64,000 nucleotides of DNA from Cryptosporangium arvum DSM 44712 (GTDB lineage Bacteria; Actinomycetota; Actinomycetes; Mycobacteriales; Cryptosporangiaceae). Positions 26,166 through 33,634 of the stretch are shown here, one piece after another. Under the pieces are notes generated by a model, which was given only the letters and a program-made list of their open reading frames with translations, was not told the origin of the DNA and did no database searches. The position numbers and the translations under genes are program-made. The first letter of the stretch is position 1. Every line of letters starts with the position of its first letter. The stretch covers positions 744,001 through 808,000 of the forward strand of contig NZ_KK073874.1 in the NCBI RefSeq assembly GCF_000585375.1, written 5' to 3'.

Positions 26166-26843
26166 ATGACGACTGATGCCGCCGCCCGCACCGTCCGGGC
26201 GCGCAAGACGTACGGACACGGGGACACCGCGGTGACCGCGCTCGACGACGTGACGGTCGAGTTCGGGCGCGGCCGCTTCACCGCGATCATGGGGCCGTCC
26301 GGGTCCGGTAAGTCGACGCTGATGCACTGCCTGGCCGGGCTCGACCCGCTGAGCTCCGGCGAGGTGTACCTGGGCGACACCGCGCTGTCCGGGCTCTCCG
26401 ACACCGCGCTCACCCGGCTGCGGCGGGAACGCATCGGCTTCGTCTTCCAAGCGTTCAACCTGCTTCCGACGCTGACCGCGGCGGAGAACATCGCGTTGCC
26501 CTCGGCGCTGGCCGGCACCACGCCCGACCGGGAGTGGATCGCACTCGTCACCGCGACGGTCGGGCTCGGCGACCGGCTCGACCACCGGCCGTCGGAGCTC
26601 TCCGGCGGCCAGCAGCAGCGGGTCGCGGTCGCGCGGGCGTTGGCCACCCGGCCGGACGTGGTGTTCGCCGACGAGCCCACCGGCAACCTCGACTCGGCGG
26701 CCGGAGCGGAGCTGCTCACGTTCCTGCGGCACGCCGTCGACGAGTTCGGACAGACCGTGGTGATGGTGACCCACGACCCGGTGGCCGCCGGTTACGCGGA
26801 CTCGGTGGTGCGCCTCGCCGACGGGCAGGTGACCCGGTCATGA
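26166..26843 (+). CDS. MacB-type ABC transporter ATP-binding protein
   Basis: A 225-residue ATPase with Walker A GPSGSGKST, the Q-loop stretch VFQAFNLLPTLTAAENIALP, signature LSGGQQQRVAVARAL, Walker B VVFADEPTGNLDS and H-loop VTHDPVAA. The LLPTLTA/EPTGNLDS features assign it to the LolD/MacB subgroup that powers FtsX-type permeases. The ATG was chosen at the family start (MTTDAAARTVRARKTYG). Its stop overlaps the permease start (ATGA). Divergence from a two-component system suggests a role in antimicrobial peptide or envelope stress response. Confidence 0.94.
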   Translation: MTTDAAARTVRARKTYGHGDTAVTALDDVTVEFGRGRFTAIMGPSGSGKSTLMHCLAGLDPLSSGEVYLGDTALSGLSDTALTRLRRERIGFVFQAFNLLPTLTAAENIALPSALAGTTPDREWIALVTATVGLGDRLDHRPSELSGGQQQRVAVARALATRPDVVFADEPTGNLDSAAGAELLTFLRHAVDEFGQTVVMVTHDPVAAGYADSVVRLADGQVTRS

Positions 26844-29320
26844 GGAACGTCCTGCTCTCCGGGCTGCGGACCCGGCGCCGACGGCTGTTCGGCACGTTCC
26901 TCGCGGTGCTGCTCGGAGTGGCGTTCCTGGCCGCGACGCTGACGATGACGGCCACCATGACCAGCGCGATCGACGGGTTCTTCGGCGAGGCGAACGCCGG
27001 CACCGACGTCGTCGTGCGCAGCTCCACCGCGTTGGCGGACGGGCCGAACGCGGCCAGGCCCCCGCTCGCCGGCTCGGTACTCGACACCGTGCTGGGCGTG
27101 CCCGGCGTCGAGGCCGCCGCGCCGGTCGTCGAGGGATTCGGGCAGCTGCTCGGGCGCGACGGGAACGCGATCGCGGTCAACGGGCCGCGGCGGGCGTCGT
27201 CGTGGGTGGCCGACCCGGCGCTCAACCCGTGGAAGGTCTCGCAGGGAGCCGCGCCGATCGCCGCCGGCGACGTCGTCGTCGACCGGGCCGCCGCGAAGAT
27301 CGGCGACCTGCACGTCGGTGACCGCACGACGCTGCTGACCCCGGCCCCGGAGCCGGTGCGCGTCGTGGGCATCGTGACGTTCGGCGACGCCGACGCGTTC
27401 GGGGGAACGTCCTACGTGGGGCTGACCCCGGCCGACGCCAGGACCTTCCTCGCCGGTGGACGAGACCAGCTGACGTCGATCCAGGTACGCGGCACCGGGG
27501 CGGACCTCGCCGGGAAGATCGGCGCCGTGCTGCCGCCGGGCGTGCAGGCGATCACCGGGGCCGCGGCCACCGACGAGACGACCGCCGCGGTCAACGACGG
27601 GTTCCTGAGCGCGCTCCGTGCCCTGCTCGGTGCGTTCGCGGGGATCGCGCTGCTGGTGGCCGTGCTCAGCATCCACAACACGTTCGCGATCCTGGTGGCG
27701 CAGCGGACGCGGGAGACCGCGCTGCTGCGAGCGGTCGGCGCCGGGCGGGGGCAGGTGCTGGCCGGTGTGGTCGCGGAGGCGCTGGTGATCGGCGTCGTCG
27801 CCACCGCCGCCGGAATCGCGGCCGGGTACGGGTTGGCCGCCCTGCTGAAGGTCGTGTTCGGCGCGCTCGGGTTCGCCGCGCCGGTCGACGGGTTGGTGTT
27901 CCCGCTGTCGACGATCGCGATCTGCGTCCCGGTCGGCGTGCTGGCGACCGTGCTCGCGGCGATCGGTCCGGCGCTGCGGGCGTCCCGGGTGGCGCCGCTG
28001 GAGGCGTTGCGCGGAGCGGCGGCCGAGCGCGTCGGGATCTCGCGGGTGCGGGTCGGCGTCGGTGTCGTGCTCGGTGCGGCCGGTGCGCCGGCCGTCGTTC
28101 TCGGGTCCGCGGTGGTGGCCGTCGGCGCCGGTGCGGTGCTTGTCGTCGCCGGGGTCCTCGCGCTGGCGCCGCTGCTGGTCCGGCCGCTGTCCCGGCTGCC
28201 GCTGCGCGGCGTCACCGCCGGGCTGGCCCTGCGCAACGCGCGCCGCAATCCGCGGCGTACCGCCGGGTCCGCGGCCGCGCTCCTGCTCGGTGTGGGCATC
28301 GTGACGCTGTTCACGGTGGCGGCGGGGTCGCTGAAGGCCGCATCGGCCACGGACGTGGAGACCACGTTCCGCGGCGACTTCGCGGTGACCAGCGGCGCCC
28401 GCTTCGGCAACGGTTCGCTCCCGGCCGATCTCGCACCGGCGCTCGCGCGCCTGCCGCAGGTCGAGACGGTGGCGGCGGTCGGCGGTGGGCAGGCCGTCGT
28501 CGACGGCTCCGGCACGAGCGTCAGCGCCGCCGACCCCGCGTCGCTGGCCCGCGTCCTGGCTCTTCCGGACGCCTCCGGCGCGGCGCTCTCGTCGCTGCGG
28601 CCGGGACGCATCGCCGTCGCCGACGACTCCGGTCACGCGCTCGGCGACCGGGTCCGCGTGCGGTACCCGGACGGCTCGGTCGCGACCGACGAGGTCGTCG
28701 CCGTGTACGGGCGCAGCCAGCTGGTCGAGCCCGTGCTGATGAGCGCGCAGGAGTGGGCGCCGCACGCGACGCAGGCGCTGGCCTCAGCCGTGTACGTGGA
28801 GCTGGCCGACGGTGTCCCGGCCGCGGACGGACGGGACGCGATCGTCGCGGCGGCGCGTGCGTACGGGAATCCGACGGTGTCGGACGCCGGGGAGCTCGCC
28901 GGGCTCGGCGCCGAAGCGATCGGCCAGCTGCTCAACCTGGTCTACGTGCTGCTCGCGATCGCCGTGGTCACCGCGCTGCTGGGGATCGCGAACACGCTCT
29001 CGCTCGGTGTGCACGAACGCACCAGGGAGCTGGGGCTGGTGCGCGCGGTGGGCGCGACCCGGCGTCAGGTCCGCGCGATGGTGTGGTGGGAGTCGGTGCT
29101 GATCGCACTGTTCAGCACCGTGGTGGGGGCGGCCCTCGGCACCGCGCTGGGGTGGGCCCTGATCCGGATCACCGACACCGGATTCTCGATGCCGATCGTG
29201 CCGATCGTGCCGCTCGTGGTCATCGTTCTCGGCGGCGCGCTCGCCGGCCTGCTGGCCGGAGCCCGCCCGACCCGCACGGCGGCCGGCCTGGACGTCCTCC
29301 GAGCAATCGCGGCGGACTGA
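26840..29320 (+). CDS. FtsX-like ABC transporter permease
   Basis: An 826-residue membrane protein with the double FtsX layout: helix 1 after RTRRRRLFGTFLAVLLG, a large extracytoplasmic domain (about residues 45-255), three helices, then GLALRNARRNPRRTAGSAAALLLGVGIV and a second extracytoplasmic domain, ending with three more helices containing VLLAIAVVTALLGIANTLSLGVHERTRELGLVRAVGATRRQVRAMV. This arrangement is common in mechanotransmitting or lipoprotein/peptide-handling transporters of Gram-positives. It works with the coupled ATPase. Confidence 0.93.
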   Translation: MRNVLLSGLRTRRRRLFGTFLAVLLGVAFLAATLTMTATMTSAIDGFFGEANAGTDVVVRSSTALADGPNAARPPLAGSVLDTVLGVPGVEAAAPVVEGFGQLLGRDGNAIAVNGPRRASSWVADPALNPWKVSQGAAPIAAGDVVVDRAAAKIGDLHVGDRTTLLTPAPEPVRVVGIVTFGDADAFGGTSYVGLTPADARTFLAGGRDQLTSIQVRGTGADLAGKIGAVLPPGVQAITGAAATDETTAAVNDGFLSALRALLGAFAGIALLVAVLSIHNTFAILVAQRTRETALLRAVGAGRGQVLAGVVAEALVIGVVATAAGIAAGYGLAALLKVVFGALGFAAPVDGLVFPLSTIAICVPVGVLATVLAAIGPALRASRVAPLEALRGAAAERVGISRVRVGVGVVLGAAGAPAVVLGSAVVAVGAGAVLVVAGVLALAPLLVRPLSRLPLRGVTAGLALRNARRNPRRTAGSAAALLLGVGIVTLFTVAAGSLKAASATDVETTFRGDFAVTSGARFGNGSLPADLAPALARLPQVETVAAVGGGQAVVDGSGTSVSAADPASLARVLALPDASGAALSSLRPGRIAVADDSGHALGDRVRVRYPDGSVATDEVVAVYGRSQLVEPVLMSAQEWAPHATQALASAVYVELADGVPAADGRDAIVAAARAYGNPTVSDAGELAGLGAEAIGQLLNLVYVLLAIAVVTALLGIANTLSLGVHERTRELGLVRAVGATRRQVRAMVWWESVLIALFSTVVGAALGTALGWALIRITDTGFSMPIVPIVPLVVIVLGGALAGLLAGARPTRTAAGLDVLRAIAAD

Positions 29321-29356
29321 ACGCCGAGATCGGCCGCCGCGTAACTTCCGGCCGCT

Positions 29357-30019
29357 CTAGGTGCCGAGGCGGGTGATCTCCGGGTTGCCGAGCACTCGGG
29401 TCGGCGGATTCTCGCGCGTCACCCGCAGCATCGCCCGGCCGACCGCTTCGGTGGTCGTCGCGTACTTCGGGAACACCCGGGTCCCGAGTTTCGTGACCGG
29501 CGCGAGCAGGCGGTAGCCCCAGCGGAACGCTGCCGTCTTCGGACCCTCGCCGTTCATCGGCCGGATGAAGCCGGGCCGGAACACGTAGGTCTGGAGCGGC
29601 AGCGTCAGCAGGTCGTTCTCGGTCTTGCCCTTGACCCGGGCCCACATCGTGCTGCCCTGCTCGGAGCTGTCGGTGCCCTGGCCGGACACGTAGGTGAACG
29701 TCGAGTTCGGGCTCCGCTCGGCCAGTAGCCGGGCGACGCCGAGCGTGAGGTCGTAGGTGATCCGGCGGTACTCCGCCTCGTCCATCCCCACCGACGAGAC
29801 GCCCAGACAGAAGAAGCACGCGTCGTACCCGGCGAGCTGATCGGCCACGGTCGTCAGGTCGTCGAGCGACGGGAGCAGCAGCTCGCGCAGTTTCGGATCG
29901 GTGCGGCCCAGCGGCGTGCGGCCGACCGACAGCACCTCGGTGACGTCGTCGGCAAGTAGGCACTCACGCAGGACGCCCTGTCCGACCATGCCGGTCGCGC
30001 CGAAGAGGATCGTCTTCAC
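29357..30019 (-). CDS. NAD(P)-binding atypical SDR (NmrA/HTATIP2-like)
   Basis: A 220-residue Rossmann protein beginning VKTILFGATGMVGQGVLRECL, with the atypical-SDR motif GATGMVG, then VLSVGRTPLG and the DACFFCLGVSSVGM and YVSGQGTDSSEQGSTMWARVKGKTE segments typical of HTATIP2/epimerase-like proteins. The K in RVKGKTE replaces the usual YxxxK active site arrangement, so catalytic activity is uncertain. Start at GTG. It stands alone between the ABC operon (convergent) and a divergent-side hairpin. Confidence 0.88.
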   Translation of the reverse strand: MKTILFGATGMVGQGVLRECLLADDVTEVLSVGRTPLGRTDPKLRELLLPSLDDLTTVADQLAGYDACFFCLGVSSVGMDEAEYRRITYDLTLGVARLLAERSPNSTFTYVSGQGTDSSEQGSTMWARVKGKTENDLLTLPLQTYVFRPGFIRPMNGEGPKTAAFRWGYRLLAPVTKLGTRVFPKYATTTEAVGRAMLRVTRENPPTRVLGNPEITRLGT

Positions 30020-30044
30020 GTGAGGATCGTCACACACGCGAAAA

Positions 30045-30079
30045 CGGCGAGGGCGACCCGGTTGGGGTCGCCCTCGCCG
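30045..30079 (-). terminator. terminator of the small minus-strand gene
   Basis: A 15-bp perfect stem (CGGCGAGGGCGACCC with its complement) around a 5-base loop, 16 bp past the stop of the small membrane gene on the minus strand. Confidence 0.7.
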
Positions 30080-30095
30080 TGGAAACGGTTGGGGG

Positions 30096-30242
30096 TCAGA
30101 GACGGTCGGTGGGGCGTCGGCGCTGAGCGCGCACGCGCACCGGCCGGGCCGCACGACGAGTCTTCTCCGCAGCCCAGGAGAGTACGAAAGCGCCGCCGGC
30201 CAGCGTCATCACAGCGATCGCGAAGGGTGCCACTGGGTCCAT
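30096..30242 (-). CDS. small single-pass membrane protein
   Basis: A 48-residue ORF: MDPVAPFAIAVMTLAGGAFVLSWAAEK gives one helix, followed by a very basic tail (TRRAARPVRVRAQRRRPTDRL). GAGGA lies about nine bases before the ATG and a strong hairpin follows the stop, which together support a real transcript. No family was recognised. It is too short for most gene callers. Confidence 0.6.
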   Translation of the reverse strand: MDPVAPFAIAVMTLAGGAFVLSWAAEKTRRAARPVRVRAQRRRPTDRL

Positions 30243-30578
30243 TCGATGATCCTCGGGCGAGTCGGGACGGGGCCAGGCGACGGTGAATCGCCTGCTCGGG
30301 TCAACGCGGCGGCCACGCCGCGCGTTCCCGGGAGGGTCACGCGCTGTTCACGAGGCTACCGCCAACAGCCGTGCAACGCCTACGCCTCAGCGGCATCCGC
30401 CCCCGCCTCGGCCACAGGTCGGCACGCATAGGGGACACGGATTCAACCGTCCGGAGGTTCGGTCGATGCACGGGTTCAGCATGCATGTCGGCGGCAACCC
30501 GTCCGCCTTGAGCGGTTATGTCGTGGACGCGAGCTGGCTCACAGAGTTCTCCGGTCGGCGCGCACTATCGTCACCGGA
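30243..30578. other. intergenic region without a clear gene
   Basis: About 336 bp between the divergent small membrane gene and the crotonase gene. I saw no convincing ORF, hairpin or operator, and no coding bias; both promoters must lie here. Confidence 0.5.
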
Positions 30579-31337
30579 ATGGAGACGGGGCGGGTTCACG
30601 GCCGGATTCTCGACGGCGTCGCGACCGTGGTACTCGACAACCCGGCCAAGCGGAACGCGATGACGAACGAGATGTGGAACACGCTCCCGTCGCTGCTCGA
30701 TCAGCTCGCCGCCGACCAGGACGTCGCGGTGCTCGTGATCACCGGCGCCGGCGACACGTTCTGCGCCGGCGCCGACATCTCCACGCTCACCGGGTTCGCT
30801 CCCGGCGAGCCGATGCCGGCGACGGTGGCCGAGGACGCCCTGGTGGCCTTCCCGAAGCCGGTGGTGGCCGCGATCCGGGGTTGGTGCGTCGGCGGGGGCT
30901 GCCAGATCGCGGTGGCGTGCGACCTGCGCATCGCCGAGCAGGGCTCCCGGTTCGGGATCACCCCGGCCAAGATCGGCGTCGTCTACCCGGCGGCGACCAC
31001 CGCGCGCCTGGTCGAGCTGGTCGGCCCGGCCGCGGCGAAGTTCCTGCTCTTCACCGGCGACTTCATCGACGACGAGCGCGCGCTGCGGACCGGGCTGGTC
31101 GACGAGCTGGTGCCGCCGGGAGGTCTGGAGGCGCGGGTGGGGGAGCTGGCCCGCACGCTCGCGAGCCGTTCCCGGCTCACCCAGCACGCGGCGAAAGACC
31201 TGATCCGGGCGACGCTGGACGGGCGCCCGACGGCCGAGGGCTACCGGCGCTGGGCGGCCGAGGGCGCGGCCGAACTGGCCGAGGGCGTCGCCGCGTTCGC
31301 CGAGCGCCGGGTGCCCTCCTTCCCGTGGCGACCGTGA
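30579..31337 (+). CDS. enoyl-CoA hydratase/isomerase family protein
   Basis: A 252-residue crotonase: NPAKRNAMTNEMW, then ITGAGDTFCAGADISTL (first oxyanion residue) and GWCVGGGCQIAVACDLRIAEQGSRFGITPAKIGVVY. The usual hydratase Glu pair is not evident (Q in the first place), so it may be an isomerase or another crotonase. Its stop overlaps the start of a reductase gene (GTGA), so it may be co-transcribed with the two pyrimidine/pteridine-type genes, a puzzling mix. Confidence 0.88.
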   Translation: METGRVHGRILDGVATVVLDNPAKRNAMTNEMWNTLPSLLDQLAADQDVAVLVITGAGDTFCAGADISTLTGFAPGEPMPATVAEDALVAFPKPVVAAIRGWCVGGGCQIAVACDLRIAEQGSRFGITPAKIGVVYPAATTARLVELVGPAAAKFLLFTGDFIDDERALRTGLVDELVPPGGLEARVGELARTLASRSRLTQHAAKDLIRATLDGRPTAEGYRRWAAEGAAELAEGVAAFAERRVPSFPWRP

Positions 31338-31939
31338 CCGGCGCCCGGCCGTACGTCGTCGTGTCGGCCGCGATGTCGGTCGACGGCTACCTCGACGACG
31401 CGACGCCCGATCGGCTCCTGCTCTCCAACGACGAGGACTTCGACCGCGTCGACGACGTGCGCGCGACCTGCGACGCGATCCTGGTGGGCGCGGAGACCGT
31501 GCGCCGGGACAACCCCCGGTTGCTGGTCCGGTCGCCCGCCCGGCGGGCGGCACGGGAGCAGCCGCCCCTGCGGGTGGTGCTCAGCCGCAGCGGCCGGCTC
31601 GATCCGGCGGCCGCGGTGTTCGGCCCCGGCGCTCCGACGGTCGTCTACCGGGGCGAACCGTTGCCCGTGGTCCTCGACGACCTGGTGTCGCGGGGCGTGC
31701 GCCGGCTACTCGTCGAGGGCGGTGGCACCGTGCAGGCCCAGTTCCTCACCGCCGGCTTCGTCGACGAACTGCACCTGGTCGTCGCGCCGTTCTTCGTCGG
31801 CGACCCGGCCGCGCCGCGGTTCGCGGGCCCCGGCCGTTACCCCCACGGTGCCGCCGACCGCATGCGCCTGGCCGAGGTCCGCCCGATCGGCGACGTCGTG
31901 CTGATCCGGTACCTGCTGGGGCCACCCGATGGGGATTGA
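31334..31939 (+). CDS. RibD C-terminal-type (dihydrofolate reductase-like) reductase
   Basis: A 201-residue protein with the RibD_C fold: VSAAMSVDGYLDD at the start, CDAILVGAETVRRDNPRLLVR, PLRVVLSRSGRLDP, and LLVEGGGTVQAQFL. These are the NADPH-binding and substrate motifs of 5-amino-6-(5-phosphoribosylamino)uracil reductase. The GTG overlapping the crotonase stop was chosen; another GTG three codons upstream is possible. The next gene, overlapping by 11 bp, encodes a RibD-like deaminase, so the two halves of RibD occur as separate genes here. Confidence 0.88.
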   Translation: MTGARPYVVVSAAMSVDGYLDDATPDRLLLSNDEDFDRVDDVRATCDAILVGAETVRRDNPRLLVRSPARRAAREQPPLRVVLSRSGRLDPAAAVFGPGAPTVVYRGEPLPVVLDDLVSRGVRRLLVEGGGTVQAQFLTAGFVDELHLVVAPFFVGDPAAPRFAGPGRYPHGAADRMRLAEVRPIGDVVLIRYLLGPPDGD

Positions 31940-32387
31940 CCCCACCGAGCCCGATCTGCACTGGTTGCGTCAGGCCATCGAACTGTCCCGCCGGTGCACT
32001 CCGTCGACGAGCGCGTTCTCGGTGGGCGCGATGATCGTCGACGTCGACGGCACGCTCGTCGCGGACGGCTGGTCCCGGCGGGACGACCCCCACGAACACG
32101 CCGAGGAATCGGCGCTCACCCGCGCCGGCACCGACCCCCGGCTGGCCACCGCGACGATCTACAGCTCGCTCGAGCCCTGCTCGGCCCGGGCGTCGCGGTC
32201 CCGGACCTGCACCGAGTTGATCCTCGACTCCGGTCTGCGCCGCGTCGTGTTCGCCTGGCGGGAACCGGAGATCTTCGTCGACTGCGAGGGCGCCGAGCGT
32301 CTGCGTGCCGCGGGGCTGACCGTCGTCGAGGTGCCGTCGCTGGCTCCGCTGGTCCGGAAAGTCAACGCTCATCTACTGGGAGCGTGA
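31929..32387 (+). CDS. RibD N-terminal-like cytidine/deoxycytidylate deaminase family protein
   Basis: A 152-residue zinc deaminase: HAEESALTRAG supplies the zinc His and catalytic Glu, and SLEPCSARASRSRTCTELIL supplies two zinc Cys separated by nine residues, close to the PCS-x-C spacing of RibD-type deaminases rather than the two-residue spacing of dCMP deaminases. It overlaps the reductase gene, and the pair looks like a split RibD. No other riboflavin gene is near, so a role in flavin, deazaflavin or antibiotic-like pteridine chemistry is open. The 3' end overlaps the convergent kinase gene by 26 bp. Confidence 0.85.
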   Translation: MGIDPTEPDLHWLRQAIELSRRCTPSTSAFSVGAMIVDVDGTLVADGWSRRDDPHEHAEESALTRAGTDPRLATATIYSSLEPCSARASRSRTCTELILDSGLRRVVFAWREPEIFVDCEGAERLRAAGLTVVEVPSLAPLVRKVNAHLLGA

Positions 32388-33588
32388 ACCAGACGGTCGT
32401 GCCCCCACCGGGGGTGTCCGTCAGACCGATCTCCCCGCCGTGCGCGGTCACGATCCGCTTGCAGGTCGCCAACCCGATGCCGTTGCCGGCGATCTCCCGC
32501 GCCGACTCGTCGTGCACCCGGCTGAGCAGCGCGAACGCCTGCTCGCGCCGGTCGGAGGGGATGCCGATCCCGTTGTCGGCCACCCGCACCAGCCAGGTGC
32601 CGTCGCGGCCCGCCGCGCTCACCACGACGCGCGGCGGCCGGGAGAGGCGGCGGAACTTCAGCGCGTTGCTGATCAGGTTCTGCAGTACGGCACGCAACTG
32701 CACCGAGTCGCCGGCCACCGTGGGGAGCTGACCCTCCACCGCCAGCGCGCCGCCGACGGACGCGATCGCGTCGCTCAGGTCGTCGGTCAGATCCGCGACG
32801 ACCTGGCCGAGGTCGACCGGCACGAGCGTGAGCGAACCGCCGACGCTCGCGTAGTCGAGCAGGTGGCCGATCATGTCGCTCATCCGCTGGCTCGCGGCCA
32901 GCGCCCGCTGGGTGCACCACGCCGCCTCGGGCTCGCTGACGACCGCCCCGACCTCGGACAGGTTGTGCAGGTACCCCACGACGCTGGCGAGCGGGTTCTT
33001 CAGGTCGTGGCTGACCTGCCCGGCGAACGCGGCCAGGTGCTCGTTCGAGCGCTCCAGCTCCTCGCGGGCGTGCTCCAGCTGGGCGATCGCCGCGTGCAGT
33101 TCGAAGCTCTGCCGACGCAGCTCGAGCACGTCGACGACCTGGTGCGCCAGCAACTCCAGCTGGGTGCGCTGGTCCGCGGTGATCTCCCGGACCTCCTCGT
33201 CGAAGACGCAGAGCGTTCCCAGCACCTCGCCGCGCGCGTTGATCAGCTGCGTCGACGAGTAGAACCGGACGTCCCCGATCACCCCGGTGACGAACGGGTT
33301 GTCCGCCCACCGCGGGTCGAGCCGCGCGTCGGGAAGGTACACCGGCTCGGGCAGGGCGATCGACACCGCGCACATCGAGTCCTCGCGGTCGCACACCGAC
33401 CGGGCGAAACCGTGGGCGGCGACCTGGTGCTGGTGGGTGTCGTCGATGAGGTTCACGACCGCGGTGGGCGCGCCGCAGATGTGCGCGGCGATGCTGGCGA
33501 TGGCCTCGAGGTCGGGTTCGGGCGGCTCGCCGATGATCGCGTACGGCTCGAGCATCTGGGCACGGCTACGGAGCGTGCTCATCGTCAC
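32362..33588 (-). CDS. GAF-domain sensor histidine kinase (cytoplasmic)
   Basis: A 408-residue soluble kinase. Residues about 20-170 form a GAF domain (ICGAPTAVVNLIDDTHQHQVAAHGF; DRRWADNPFVTG-like stretch; LGTLCVFDEEVREI). A coiled coil (about 175-210) leads to HisKA (HLAAFAGQVSHDLKNPLASVVGYLHNL, phospho-His in SHDLKN) and HATPase (QNLISNALKFRR; NGIGIPSDR; GNGIGLATCKRIVTAHGG). No membrane helix is present. GTG start follows GAAAGG; an ATG two codons on is the alternative. It is an orphan kinase, divergent from the GGDEF gene by 46 bp, suggesting linked control of c-di-GMP signalling. Confidence 0.9.
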   Translation of the reverse strand: MTMSTLRSRAQMLEPYAIIGEPPEPDLEAIASIAAHICGAPTAVVNLIDDTHQHQVAAHGFARSVCDREDSMCAVSIALPEPVYLPDARLDPRWADNPFVTGVIGDVRFYSSTQLINARGEVLGTLCVFDEEVREITADQRTQLELLAHQVVDVLELRRQSFELHAAIAQLEHAREELERSNEHLAAFAGQVSHDLKNPLASVVGYLHNLSEVGAVVSEPEAAWCTQRALAASQRMSDMIGHLLDYASVGGSLTLVPVDLGQVVADLTDDLSDAIASVGGALAVEGQLPTVAGDSVQLRAVLQNLISNALKFRRLSRPPRVVVSAAGRDGTWLVRVADNGIGIPSDRREQAFALLSRVHDESAREIAGNGIGLATCKRIVTAHGGEIGLTDTPGGGTTVWFTLPVDER

Positions 33589-33634
33589 TTCGTACCTTTC
33601 GGCCGTGCACCGACGTGACTGAGAAGAATCGGAT

